Assembly (NCBI GenBank): GCA_037576215.1
Contig: JBANDB010000002.1
Span: forward strand, 4,650,001 to 4,714,000
Length of the DNA: 64,000 nucleotides
DNA from: Armillaria gallica
Lineage: Eukaryota > Basidiomycota > Agaricomycetes > Agaricales > Physalacriaceae
Direction of reading: 5' to 3'
Positions 1 to 10,127 of this stretch are shown here, piece by piece; positions within the stretch are counted from its first letter, which is position 1, and the number at the start of each line of letters is the position of its first letter. The position numbers and the translations under genes were made by a program. The notes under the pieces were generated by a model. That model was not told the origin of the DNA. It did not search any database and saw nothing but the letters and a program-made list of their open reading frames with translations.

Positions 1-1201
1 TCTGCTTCAACGGGACTGGTGTGAACGTATATGGTGCTAAGCGTGGCAATCATGGTTTATACCAAGTCACCCTCGATGGAACGACATCTCCCGCCGAGAC
101 CGGTCGTAATGACACCGGGATATTCCAAACCCTACTATTTTCATCAGTCACGCTGAAGCAAGACTTTCATGAATTGATATTGACGAATCAGGGTGTAGAC
201 AACCATCTATACCTTGATATTGACTTTGTGAGTTCCGACCTTTGTCGGCTTTAACAACTTTATCAAGTCGTTATGAAGATTACTTGGCAGACTAGCATCG
301 GGAATATCAACGAAAACCTGGTGGTTGACACTGTGCAAGACACAGATCCTTCATTCACATATTCGCCATCATCAGCTTGGTTTTGAGTCCTGAGCATTCG
401 GATTTCTACTTTGGAAGCACTGGCCAGTAAGTCGCAGTGTCTGCATTTCGTCCTAAAACCCACTAAAAGGCTTTGTGGGTAGCTCATCTGTTGAATCTGG
501 ATCTGTTATGACATACAGTTTTTCTGTGAGAGAACATTCAATTGTTCGAACTTTCCTCTTTCTAACACTCTGCGCACAGGGGGAAGGGGTTTCACTGTAT
601 GGACCCGTTGGTCCAGGTTATGCAGCGTTCTCAGCTCAATTAGATGGCGGACCATCAGTAAATTCCACCGCTATCAGGAAGAGTTTCGTACCCCAGGTTC
701 TGCTCTATCACGCCGATGGACTGGGTTCTGGGCAACACGTGTTGAAAATGATGATGCAGCCTTCCGACGATGCTCAGGAACTTGCTGTTGATTTTGCCAA
801 TGTCTATACTACGCCTTCTTCACAATCTTCGTGGGTCGGTTGTATGCTCCTCCTTATACTTTTGCTAAGTCTTTTAAACCAGAACCTCAACGAAATCATC
901 CAGGTGAATAAAATATGCTCTGGTAGAGAGAAGTTTTTTAAATATAGTTTTCAGCATACCTACAGGTGCCGTCGTCGGAATCGCCATTTCTGTATCAGTC
1001 ACAGTTGCCTTGTTGTGTATTGCGCTGTATCTCTTCCTGAGAAATCGGCGCGCAGCGTCCAGTCATCCTACTACAATCGATCCACCATTCTTGCCTTCCA
1101 GATCGAATGTTGAACCATTCATGTCGTTTCATTCGAGTAACGCTGATAGGTACCATGTATATACTTCAGAAAAGTTACCCGTTGCGGTTCCGAACATATA
1201 A
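1..1201 (+). CDS. Single-pass membrane protein with two galactose-binding-like domains (5' end outside window)
   Basis: The gene runs in from the left edge, so its start and signal peptide are not visible. The first exon reads CFNGTGVNVYGAKRGNHG, then a beta-strand pattern (YQVTLDG ... LYLDIDF). A second copy of the fold follows at about 570-830 (GVSLYGPVGPGYAAFSAQLDG ... AVDFANVYTT). After that come a hydrophobic helix at about 970-1035 (VVGIAISVSVTVALLCIALYLF), a basic stop-transfer (RNRR) and a short cytoplasmic tail ending at 1199-1201. Introns are evident near 229, 470, 528 and 830. Paired domains of this kind plus one membrane segment are common in uncharacterised Agaricomycete surface proteins. 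The ligand is unknown. Reading frame is lost at the T run 381-384, where one more T would join the SSAW and LSPEHSDFYFG segments. Domain reading fairly sure, function unknown. Confidence 0.7.
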
Positions 1202-1756
1202 ATAGGCACTCGAATTCTTGCGTATGTCCTTTTTTTCTTGCTACTAAAACAGACTATCTAACAATCTGAGTAGAATCCGAATAGGTTCTTGTAATACAGA
1301 CACATCTAACGGGATTCCGCAAAATTACTCGTAGAGAATAGTACATATCGCGTGTTGTCCGAGACGGAAAACATGTTTCCTATTTTAAGTTAGAACTAAC
1401 TATTCTATCACTTTCAGTGTTCTCGATGATTCTAGGCATTGTAACAAGTGTTTCGGTGTCCTAATGTAGAACAAGTCATCAATCTATGTATCGTGCATGT
1501 ACTTACCCGAGCGAATTGGCCTGAGCGCATTAACACCGAATTTATTGAACGGCGGAGGATATCTGATCCTGCCAATGAGAGCCCGCCTCGAGTGGCGGAT
1601 TATGTCAGATCACAAAATAGAGCCACCCCCTTTCGGACCTATACGCTTTCCGCTCCTCCCCTTTACCCCGCAGCGCCTCGTCTCAGGCAGCAGCTGCTGA
1701 CGTTGTCCCTCTCCTCTCAGTTTCATGCCTTCACATTCGTAGACATTATTTTCATC
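1202..1756. other. Intergenic, upstream of the carrier gene
   Basis: No conserved coding signal is seen on either strand. It must hold the 3' end of the left membrane protein transcript and the promoter of the carrier gene. A pyrimidine-rich stretch at about 1620-1740 precedes the carrier start codon, as is common in basidiomycete promoters. An open frame continues upstream of the carrier start to 1448 but lacks family similarity. Confidence 0.4.
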
Positions 1757-3371
1757 ATGACGCGCGACGCGACTCAAACCACAGAAGCCATACAGCCCGT
1801 AAAGGTGCCGACACTATCATTCGTTACGCCAGAAGTAACATCCTATTTTATCGGTGAGTGTTTTTCATCGCCAATCGTGCATTCTGTAACGAGCGTTTTA
1901 GCGGGGGGTTGTGCTGGTGCAGCCTCGAGGACGGTCGTGAGTCCTCTAGAGAGGCTGAAGATCATCCAGTATGTCTCGCCATTCTATTGTGGGCATTGTC
2001 TTGATATTTGATATAGGCAGGTGCAACCAAGGTCGTCAGAGCAACAGTATAAAGGCGTGTGGAGGAGCCTTGTTCGCATGTGGCAGGAGGAGGGATTTAG
2101 AGGATACATGAGGGGCAATGGCATCAACTGTTTAAGAATTGTGCCATACAGGTAAGTCCGACTCGCCTTTTGCTCTCTGTGCCTTTGCTTATACCTGTCC
2201 TCAGTGCCGTACAGTTTACGACTTACGAACAGTTGAAGAAGGCGAGTAGAAGCAAACATTCCGTGTTCAGGGTCTTGACGTCACTCTGCAGTTGTTCACC
2301 AGTCATGGGACCAGGGAGCTCGACACTCCCAAGCGACTGGCAGCTGGCGCTTTGGCCGGTATTGCATCTGTATGTGAGTGTTAATATGTTTTGCTACGTG
2401 CCTTTGGCCGAAAAGTGAGATCTGAGAAAGCTCTTGTTTTTCTTGTCCGTTTTCTTGTCGCCGAGGGCAATGGAGGGGGATGAAAATATGTCACCCTTAC
2501 ATATTTGTTTTGAGCTCTGCCCACATGATGGACAGCCGTATTGCATCGTGTCATGCTAATCAATGCTTCGCAGGTTCGACATACCCCTTAGACTTGGTTC
2601 GCGCGCGCCTATCAATTGCTACAGCGTCAATACCTGTTTCTCTGCAATCTAAATCCAATACCTCTTTGGCGTCTTCGACTATATCGACTTCGCCATTGAA
2701 ACACACTCTCTCGACCGCTTACCACACGTCTGCGAGCGGTTCAAACTATACAGCATCGGAGTTGACAATCTGGGGCATGACTTTGAAGATAATCCGGGAA
2801 GAGGGCGGCATTCGAGGGCTCTATAGAGGATTAATCGCGACAGCGGTGGGCGTCGCACCATATGTGGGGATTAACTTCGCGGCGTACGAGTTCTTCCGGG
2901 GTGTCATTACTCCACCAGGGAAGAGCAGTGTTTCGAGGAAGTTGGCGTGCGGTGCATTGGCTGGTAAGTCGGATATGTAGTCAGAAACCGCGCAGTGGAC
3001 TAATATATATACCAGGGTCGATATCGCAGACATTGACGTACCCCTTTGATGTGCTGCGTCGTAAGATGCAGGTAACCGGAATGAGGTCATCAGGACTGGG
3101 AATAGCGTATACAGGTGCTTTCGATGCGCTTACTGGAATTGTCAGGACAGAGGGTGTCCGAGGGCTGTACCGTGGTCTTTGGCCAAATCTTCGTGAGTCA
3201 CATGGTACAGTAGTCCAGTATTGGTAACATGCCTAATGCCCATTGCAGTGAAAGTAGCTCCCAGTATCGCAACCTCGTTCTTCACGTACGAATTGGTCAG
3301 CCTCTTTTTCTCACTGCGCAGCCGTTAAATTGACACGACGCCAGGTGAAGGAATTCTTAGTGGGTCCGTAA
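1757..3371 (+). CDS. Mitochondrial carrier family protein, YPR011C/SLC25A24-42-like
   Basis: Inner-membrane transporter of the SLC25 family. Nine exons: 1757-1853, 1902-1968, 2017-2151, 2205-2241, 2292-2373, 2574-2963, 3016-3192, 3249-3295, 3345-3371. All three repeats show the signature P-x-[DE]-x-[LV]-[KR]: SPLERLKI, YPLDLVRARL and YPFDVLRRKM. The matching matrix motifs are GFRGYMRGN, GIRGLYRGL and GVRGLYRGL. The start MTRDATQTTE is chosen because the mature repeat begins about 30 residues later (FIAGGCAGAASRTVVSPLER). Repeat 1 with RGNGINCLRIVPYSAVQF resembles yeast YPR011C, known as an adenosine 5'-phosphosulfate and PAPS transporter, and also the CoA and ATP-Mg/phosphate carriers. The substrate is therefore not fixed by sequence alone. 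The fourth intron (2242-2291) starts with GC rather than GT. A decayed copy of its last exons lies 1.4 kb downstream. Confidence 0.92.
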
Positions 3372-4489
3372 AGCGTCCACTTCCGGTGGCACCGTGATCT
3401 CGCACAAGCTGTTTTTTCCGCGCGCCTATCGCATTTACCGCCGCCCACAGACTAAGTTGGATATCTTTATGCTGTATAGGAGGCCGGCCGATATTGTCTC
3501 AGAACATTGCTATATGGGAACATGAATAGAGGGACTGTCGAGGGCGGATCCTTGCGTGATATATTTAAGTCAAGAAGCTTCGAGTCCGAGAGGTGAGTCT
3601 GAGTCCTCTATTATCGAAGCGATAACCATTGCAAGTTAATGGCTCATGTTGTGGTCTGATTCCGCATGTTGAACGGAGAGCAACCTCAACCTAATGCCGA
3701 AAGCGGAACAACATCGATGACCGGAACCTTTGCTTTCTGTGAGGTTCAGATCTGGTCTCGTCATCTTGTGATCTCCCTGTTGCTATGCCACCGGCTGGAA
3801 CATCAGTGCGAAGTTTCTGGTTAGCATCACTGCTATATCCAGCATTCGCATCACTGACGGGCCTTTTTCGTAGGACTTTGTTGTATCAGCTGCATTTTCA
3901 CCGAATTCAGTAACAATGCAGCTTCATGTCTATCGAGGTCAATCGGCTCGTCACTTTCCGCATCCTTCCTCTTGCTCGTCTCACTTCCTTAGCACAACTA
4001 TGGTTCTCATGCGATTACCGTTTGAGCGTGACCACCGCTGCGTGAAATTTGAGGCTGTTACTATGCGGGTTTTTTTTTGCTGCGCTAAGCCCCATCGCCA
4101 TCTCCGAGATTTTACATCTTTCAAAGTAAACTTATTCATGGTCCCTTTAACTTCATGTCATGAGGTCGAAACTATGTCAGCAGCTGATGATACTGCTCGA
4201 GCATCCCGAACTGACATCTGTCTGGAGTTGGAAGGCGGTTTCCCTTCACAGCCCTTCACTTACGATCTTGCCTCACCTGAGACTTGTCCTACCACGCCGA
4301 TCCACACCACTTAGTTAGCCTCTTCGGTAAGCATGTTATTCATCTCGGCTCGCTCTTAATGCCGTTCATTCGGATCCGCCTGCGACGACGTTGTGCATCT
4401 TCTCTCTCACACTTGCGGTCGCTCATGTTACTCCCGGATATTTGCTGCGAGCAATTGGAGTGGCCATAATAATACATCAACGTAAATGC
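3372..4489. other. Intergenic between carrier gene and its decayed copy
   Basis: No conserved protein is recognised. A 132-residue open frame at 3916-4314 has no domain, membrane segment or codon signal that I can defend. The segment may be part of the same duplication as the carrier remnant, but similarity to the parent is too weak here to claim. Confidence 0.35.
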
Positions 4490-4812
4490 CTGTTTGACGT
4501 ATTGCGTCGCGCGATGCCGTTGACTGAGCAAATCGCACATAAATCCAGGGGTGCTTATGACAGTTCCTGCATTCTTGACGCGTTCCCTATCACTGGAAGA
4601 GAGACCAAAGGTCGGCGTTGTACGACGGTCGGTCTTTGTACAAATTAACTCATGAATCATTGGTGATGGATGCGAAGGGGCCCCAGCATCGCAACCTCGT
4701 TTTTTCACATATGATTTGGAGATGATTGCTCTAAATACATCGTGAATGATGGACTGACATCGTGTGATGATGCAGGTGAAGCTCTTCTCGGTGGCACCTT
4801 GATGCTTCTGGC
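4490..4812 (+). pseudogene. Decayed tandem copy of the carrier gene's 3' exons
   Basis: Three blocks match the intact carrier gene in the same order and at similar spacing. Block one, at about 4493-4512, matches exon 7 at 3049-3068 (both encode F-D-V-L-R-R, then diverge). Block two, at about 4681-4715, matches exon 8 at 3257-3291 (CCCAGNATCGCAACCTCGTT in both, then TTYACRTAYGA). Block three, at about 4775-4807, matches exon 9 at 3344-3394 (GTGAAG, then GGTGGCACC and TGAT just past the stop). Between blocks one and two a degraded form of the RTEGVRGLYRGL segment can be traced (ACGGTCGGTCTTTG against ACCGTGGTCTTTG). Introns are retained in position, so this is a DNA-level tandem duplication and not a retrocopy. 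No open frame spans it. Confidence 0.65.
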
Positions 4813-5381
4813 CCGGTTCTTCGCTCGTTGATCGCGTTCATTATTGCGTACATATACATTTACAATTTTTCGAGTTGGAGAGGGTCGACGGATTTATTTG
4901 TGAACAAGGCCTGCTCGGAACGTGCTAGCTAGGATAGCGTGTCGTAGGCACAAGACGATAATGTCGTATCAGATCTATCAGTTGTATCAGAAGCTGAAGA
5001 GCAGAGTTAGGACTAGGGTAACATATGGGCTGCCCAATGGAAGACTGCCGAAAAGGGGCAAGATACTGGACCGTAACGCCGTCGTCCGGCGCGTGAGTTT
5101 TGTTCCTTCCACCACGGGCCCTACCCACATGCCATCTCCAACCCCCTCTCTTTATCGTCGTCGGCAGCAGCGTGCATGAATACATACTGTGAGTCAATTA
5201 TCACCGTCGCCAGGCAATTTGTCGTCAGCAGGGCATAGAGAGGATCTGGCTCTATATCACTGCCTTTTATTCAATTTGTGGTCCTCGCATTGGCGATATT
5301 GACGCCTTTTTCTTTTTCTGCAGAATACCCTAATCTAACGGCAAGCGCACCAGCTCGTCTTTCTCCAGCTGCGCATATATC
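4813..5381. other. Intergenic, promoter region of the RhoGAP gene
   Basis: No coding signal is recognised. The last 100 bases before the RhoGAP start codon are pyrimidine-rich (CTTTTTCTTTTTCTGCAG at about 5306-5323), which fits a basidiomycete core promoter or a 5' leader with a possible leader intron acceptor. Short frames on both strands have no family similarity. Confidence 0.4.
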
Positions 5382-8300
5382 ATGTCTGTCGAGGCCAATC
5401 GGCCTGCGCACACAGGCTGGCCTGTCACTTGCTCTCCCCTTTCGTCTCCATCTACCTCTCTCTCGTCTTCTTTTTCTTCATCCGCAGCTTCAGACATGCT
5501 GCCCCAGGACTCCAGCCAGTCAGACATTCATTCTTCGGATCACTCGGCTCTTGCACCAAAACATCCTCATGTCCGCAACCTGGCCTTTGCTCCTCCTCGT
5601 CCCCGCTCATCCTCGTTGGCCGTTTTCATGGGTCAGAATATCAGTCGGTCTCCTTCTCCGTCCCAGCCAATTTCCCCGTCTTCCCAGTCGGCTTCGAAGG
5701 GCATCGCTGCTGCAGTCGCGACAGGGCATCGCTTAAAGCGCGCGTTTGGCGGCAGACGCAAGAACAAGTCCGAGGACACCTCCAAGCTTTTTTACGGCAG
5801 TAATAAAGGAAAGGAGAGGGATTACTACACCGATTCCGATGTCACCACTCCTGTATCTTCGACCCCAAGGACGCCAGTTACTCCCGTCGAAGCGACTGCA
5901 CCACCGGCTCCAGGACACAGGCCAACTAAGCTGTCCTTGCAGCTGGCGACTCATGTTTTTAATGGCGCTAGGAAGAATCCGCGTACTCCGCCTCCCGTTA
6001 CACAGTTATCCCCTGCTCCCCCTCCTCCACCGCCAAAGCCGCCCGGAATGCAAGGATTGAAACTGGTGTCACCCTCGCCCACGGGGAATTTGGATCAGAG
6101 AGGCTCCATAATCACTGTCAGCCCGGGTATATCTTCGGCGGTTAATTTTATGCGTATAGGGGAAGAACAGAGAGAGCGGGAACGTGAACGGCTAGAAGCT
6201 CAACAGAGGGAATTGGAGGCTGCTGAGAAGAATGATGCTGAGAAGGAGAAGAATAGTGACAAAGGAGATCTGAAGGAGACGTGGCGGAAAAGTGACTCCA
6301 CCATGAGCCACCACACCATTCGTCCAGGCACTACTGTAGGCAATCGGACACCGCGCCCTGTGTCAGTTGCAGAGTCCCTTCAGTCCATCTATACCATCGT
6401 TCCTCCAGTCAACAAGAGACTGAGCGCCCTCCTCACCGACGCTGATTACGCTACTCCGGAGGAAGACTCATCGTGCGAGTCTGTGGACGAAAATCTGCCG
6501 CCGATTCACCCCAAACCCTCCCCATCATCCTCTATCAGAACCCATAATCGTCGTTCGATGTCATTAAATTTGGGATCGAACTTTGCCAAGATCTATATTC
6601 CGCCATCAGCTGCTTCTGCTGCAGCAACACTATCCGAGTCGAAGCCTCCGCCACGATCAGTCGAGGACGTCCATCCGCGAATCTCGCCTTCTGCACCGCG
6701 AGAGACGCCTACGCTTACCAGAACCGCAGCAAATGGTATCATTTCTCCATCAAGCCCCGGTCTGCAATCAACCGGGAACCATATTCGCGGGCGACTGGCA
6801 GCTTGGACGGCGACGACGAGCGTTAATCCATCACAACGCAGCTTGCCCACTCCTCCGACCTCCTTCCCTCGTAATCCGCCGACGCCACCGCCTCCATCGT
6901 CACGGCAACCTACCATCAGTATGACCGGTGGGTTTGGTCTCGCCAAACGTGCTGTGGAAAAGATCAATCGCGCTTGGGGTGGCTTGTCTTCGGGTTCGAG
7001 TAATTCCGGCTATTCTTCGTCTTCATCAAGCACTGGTCCATCATCGTATTCAGATCATAATTTGGCGCGCATTGCGTCAAATCAATCTGGAGTTATGTCT
7101 AACCGCTACGGAAAGAAAGCTCGGAGAACACCTGACGCACCTTCCGGGTCTTGGAGTATCCATTCAACAACAACGATCTCCTCATTATCGGATTCCGATG
7201 CTTTCACGCCGGCTGGTCCGTTCCTTGGCCAGAAAGTTCGGGGACCTATGCGTACGAAAAGTGGAGGTACTGGAGCTATCAGCGGCGTCGTTTTCGGGAG
7301 AGATTTGCGAGCTGTGACGAGGGATACAGCCGTTGGTGTTGGTGTCTCGTTCAGCGCCGCGGACTTGGAATCGGTGAAAGGTGACGTGCGCTCAGGAGAC
7401 GTGGATAAGGACCATCTGGAACCACTCGATGGTCGAATGGTACCTGCGGTTGTGGTTCGGTGTGCACAACATTTATTGTTGTGGGGCATACAAGAGGAGG
7501 GACTGTTTCGGTAGGCGATTTGGGATTTGATATATAAGTTCATGCTGACTTCATTCATATATACTAGTGTTCCCGGGAGAGCATTGCATATCGCAAAGCT
7601 GCGTGCTGAGTTTGATACAGGTTCGTGCGACTTGTCATTATAAACCTAAACTTCTGCTCACACTACAAACCAGGGGCCGATTTTGATATGACACAGTGTT
7701 CACCTGCGGAATTGGATCCTCATGCCGTCGCGTCTGTCTTCAAAGCGTTTTTGCGTGAACGTACGTGTGCTTCGCATATATCTTCTTCCAGGCCTCATAA
7801 ATCCTCTTATAGTACCCGAGCCAATTCTGACCTACTCGTTGCTTCCGCATTTCGAGGCTGCTATAAGCCAAGAAGGCGATCCGAATGCCCAAGAATCCAT
7901 CAGACGTTTAGGCGGGAAAGGTGGTCCAACTCTCCCGTCGGGTCCTCGAAACGGACTTGCACTGCGTAAAGCTCCCTCGCTGTCTACGCTTGCAATGCCA
8001 AGCTTCAGCGGCATGCCTCCGCCCTCTCGTTCAGTCACAAATACCCTCAAGTCGTTGATATCAAAGCTACCCTACGAAAACAAAGATCTCATTCGTACTG
8101 TTATCGAGCTCATCAAGGCGACGGCCCGGGAGAGCAAATCGACAAAGATGCCTATCAGCAACTTGCTCCTCGTGTTTTGTCCCAGTCTGAGTATGAATCC
8201 CCCGCTACTTAAAGTTCTTTGCGAAGCGGAGGATTTGTGGGAAGGACCTCTTCTGGAGTCGCCCGTCATTGATATCAAACGTGAGAGCATTGTCCTGGAC

Positions 8301-9626
8301 ATTAGTGCGTCTGATGCCGCAAATAGGACCACTGCACTTGAGCTCGAGGCAGAGGATTCTTCAGATGAAGAATATTCTGATGCACACGATGGGTCGGAGA
8401 TGAAGATATCGCCCCCACCTTCTCCAGACAAGCTTGACCAGGTCACGGAAAGTCCACGTTCTTCTATCGATGGTAAAACCCCTACCGTTGCTAGATTGAG
8501 ACCGATGGGGCCAAGGCAGCATATCTCAGCTGGTGTCTTTAGTGGAACAGAATATTCGTCTCGCCTGAGACCTGTTTCTCCACGCTCTACGGGTGCATCG
8601 TCCGATTCTAGGTCCATAATGTCCTATGGGTCGACCTCCAATGAAAGTCATTCGCCATCACATACCAGCCTGTCCCCTCCGCCCTTGTCTTCGTCCACAG
8701 AATCGTTGGTTACACCGTCGAGTTCGTCTGCCCAACAATCATTGACTGATCTTCCGGTTCGGACCGATCCTTACGCTAAGGAAGAAGAGATCATGCCTCC
8801 CGCCATTGCGGATTGTTCGGACTTGGGTCTACCAAAGTCTCCCTTGTCTGTTATCAATCGTCGCATTAGCGGTCCCGTTCAATTTCCCATTTCTGGCGGG
8901 AGTGAACCTTCAATTCCACTTTCACCTCGAAGATCAGTGCCTCTGCTATCTCTGCCTAGCCTTACCTCTTCTCCCCCTAATTCCCTCCCTGGTTCTCCTC
9001 GACGACACGGGATGAAGCGGCCTTCATTAAATCTCCTTTTCTCTAAACGTTCTGCGTCTCCGCTATCGTCTTCTATCGGGAGACCTTACATTTCCTCTCC
9101 ATATCTACAGCATCCATCACCTGTATCTGATTCGTCTATTTCCACGCCGACCTCTGCCGTTACCGCACCTCAATCCAGCACGCAGATGCTTCCTCATGTC
9201 CTTGATACTGCCATTGAAAGCTCAGCACTCCGACGTGATCTTGGACTGGAGGAGCCACCTCTCCGGTCACCGGAATCACCAGACTCGCCTGGCAGCACAG
9301 GCAAGGAGGCCACTGGCACTGATTTGTCGGATGAGGCCCCGCCGCTCACTGTCCGTCCGGGCATAACACCCATCGCTGATCATTACCGCTCGTTGTCGAG
9401 CGCCACCCTACCGTTATCGTCACCAGACCAGCAACGCCCATCACATCTTCGGCCAAGACGCACTTTAAGAAACCGGTCTGAGTCCAAGACTTCCTTTTTA
9501 TCGAACGCGTCTTCCAATCATCTAGGACTACTAGATGACGAAGACAAGGAGGACTGGACACAGAGTGTACTCATGGCCGCTGATGCTGATGGTGGATGGA
9601 CTGGAACCACGCCTTCATCACATTAG
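5382..9626 (+). CDS. Large RhoGAP-domain protein
   Basis: Predicted GTPase-activating protein for a Rho-family GTPase. Four exons: 5382-7510, 7568-7620, 7674-7760, 7813-9626, about 1,360 residues. Residues 1 to about 690 are low-complexity Ser/Pro/Thr-rich with a basic patch (KRAFGGRRKNK), a poly-Pro stretch and an E/R-rich helix (EEQREREREREL type). The RhoGAP domain spans about residues 690-930. It contains the arginine-finger segment EEGLFRVPG, then LPEPILTYSLLPHFEAA and a late helix with NLLLVFCPSL. A low-complexity insert (about 55 residues around GGKGGPTLPSG) interrupts the domain between two of its helices. The C-terminal 450 residues are again Ser/Pro-rich, with many potential SP/TP phosphorylation sites. 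The start MSVEANRP follows an in-frame-stop leader. GAP activity is inferred from the retained arginine; the target GTPase cannot be told. Confidence 0.9.
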
Positions 9627-10127
9627 AGGCGGTAACGGCGGGCGACACTTCATCATATGTTTCGTTTCCATATTTGTGGATTCTACGATAGTAGAATTCA
9701 TGCGTGAAATTCAATACCACACGCACGACCCTGCCTGTTCTTTATTCATCCCTGCTTTCGACGACACCTGCTACTCCACACGCCTAGTATATGCTTTGTG
9801 ACTGTGGCGTATACTCTATATATTACTTACTATACCATTGGCATCGGACCAGGGATTCGTCTTATATTTTGCATCCTAGTTCATTCGCTTGCCATCACAC
9901 CTTGCATTTTGTACGCTTTTTATCACAATCAATCTTCAATTTTTGGGAGTTAGTTAAATAGATAAATAATGTTTATGTTTATGACGTCAATTTTTTGGGG
10001 GCCGCGGCGGCCGATAAGGGGCCTCGCGCCAAATCTTGATGTAACGCGTCGCGGAGCATTACTTGTTTCCTTCTGCCTCCACGACCATTTTCTGTAACTC
10101 AATCGACATCCTCCAGTAACGACCATC
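9627..10127. other. Intergenic between RhoGAP and GH63-like genes
   Basis: Holds the 3' end of the RhoGAP transcript and the promoter of the glycosidase gene. An ACGCGT element lies near 10045 (TGTAACGCGTCGCGG); this is the core of the yeast MCB motif, but its use here is a guess. No conserved coding signal is seen. Confidence 0.4.

Noticed and set aside
3916..4314. 132-residue open frame downstream of the carrier gene
   Set aside because: No domain, no membrane segment and no splice-supported extension; it lies next to the decayed carrier copy and looks like chance coding.
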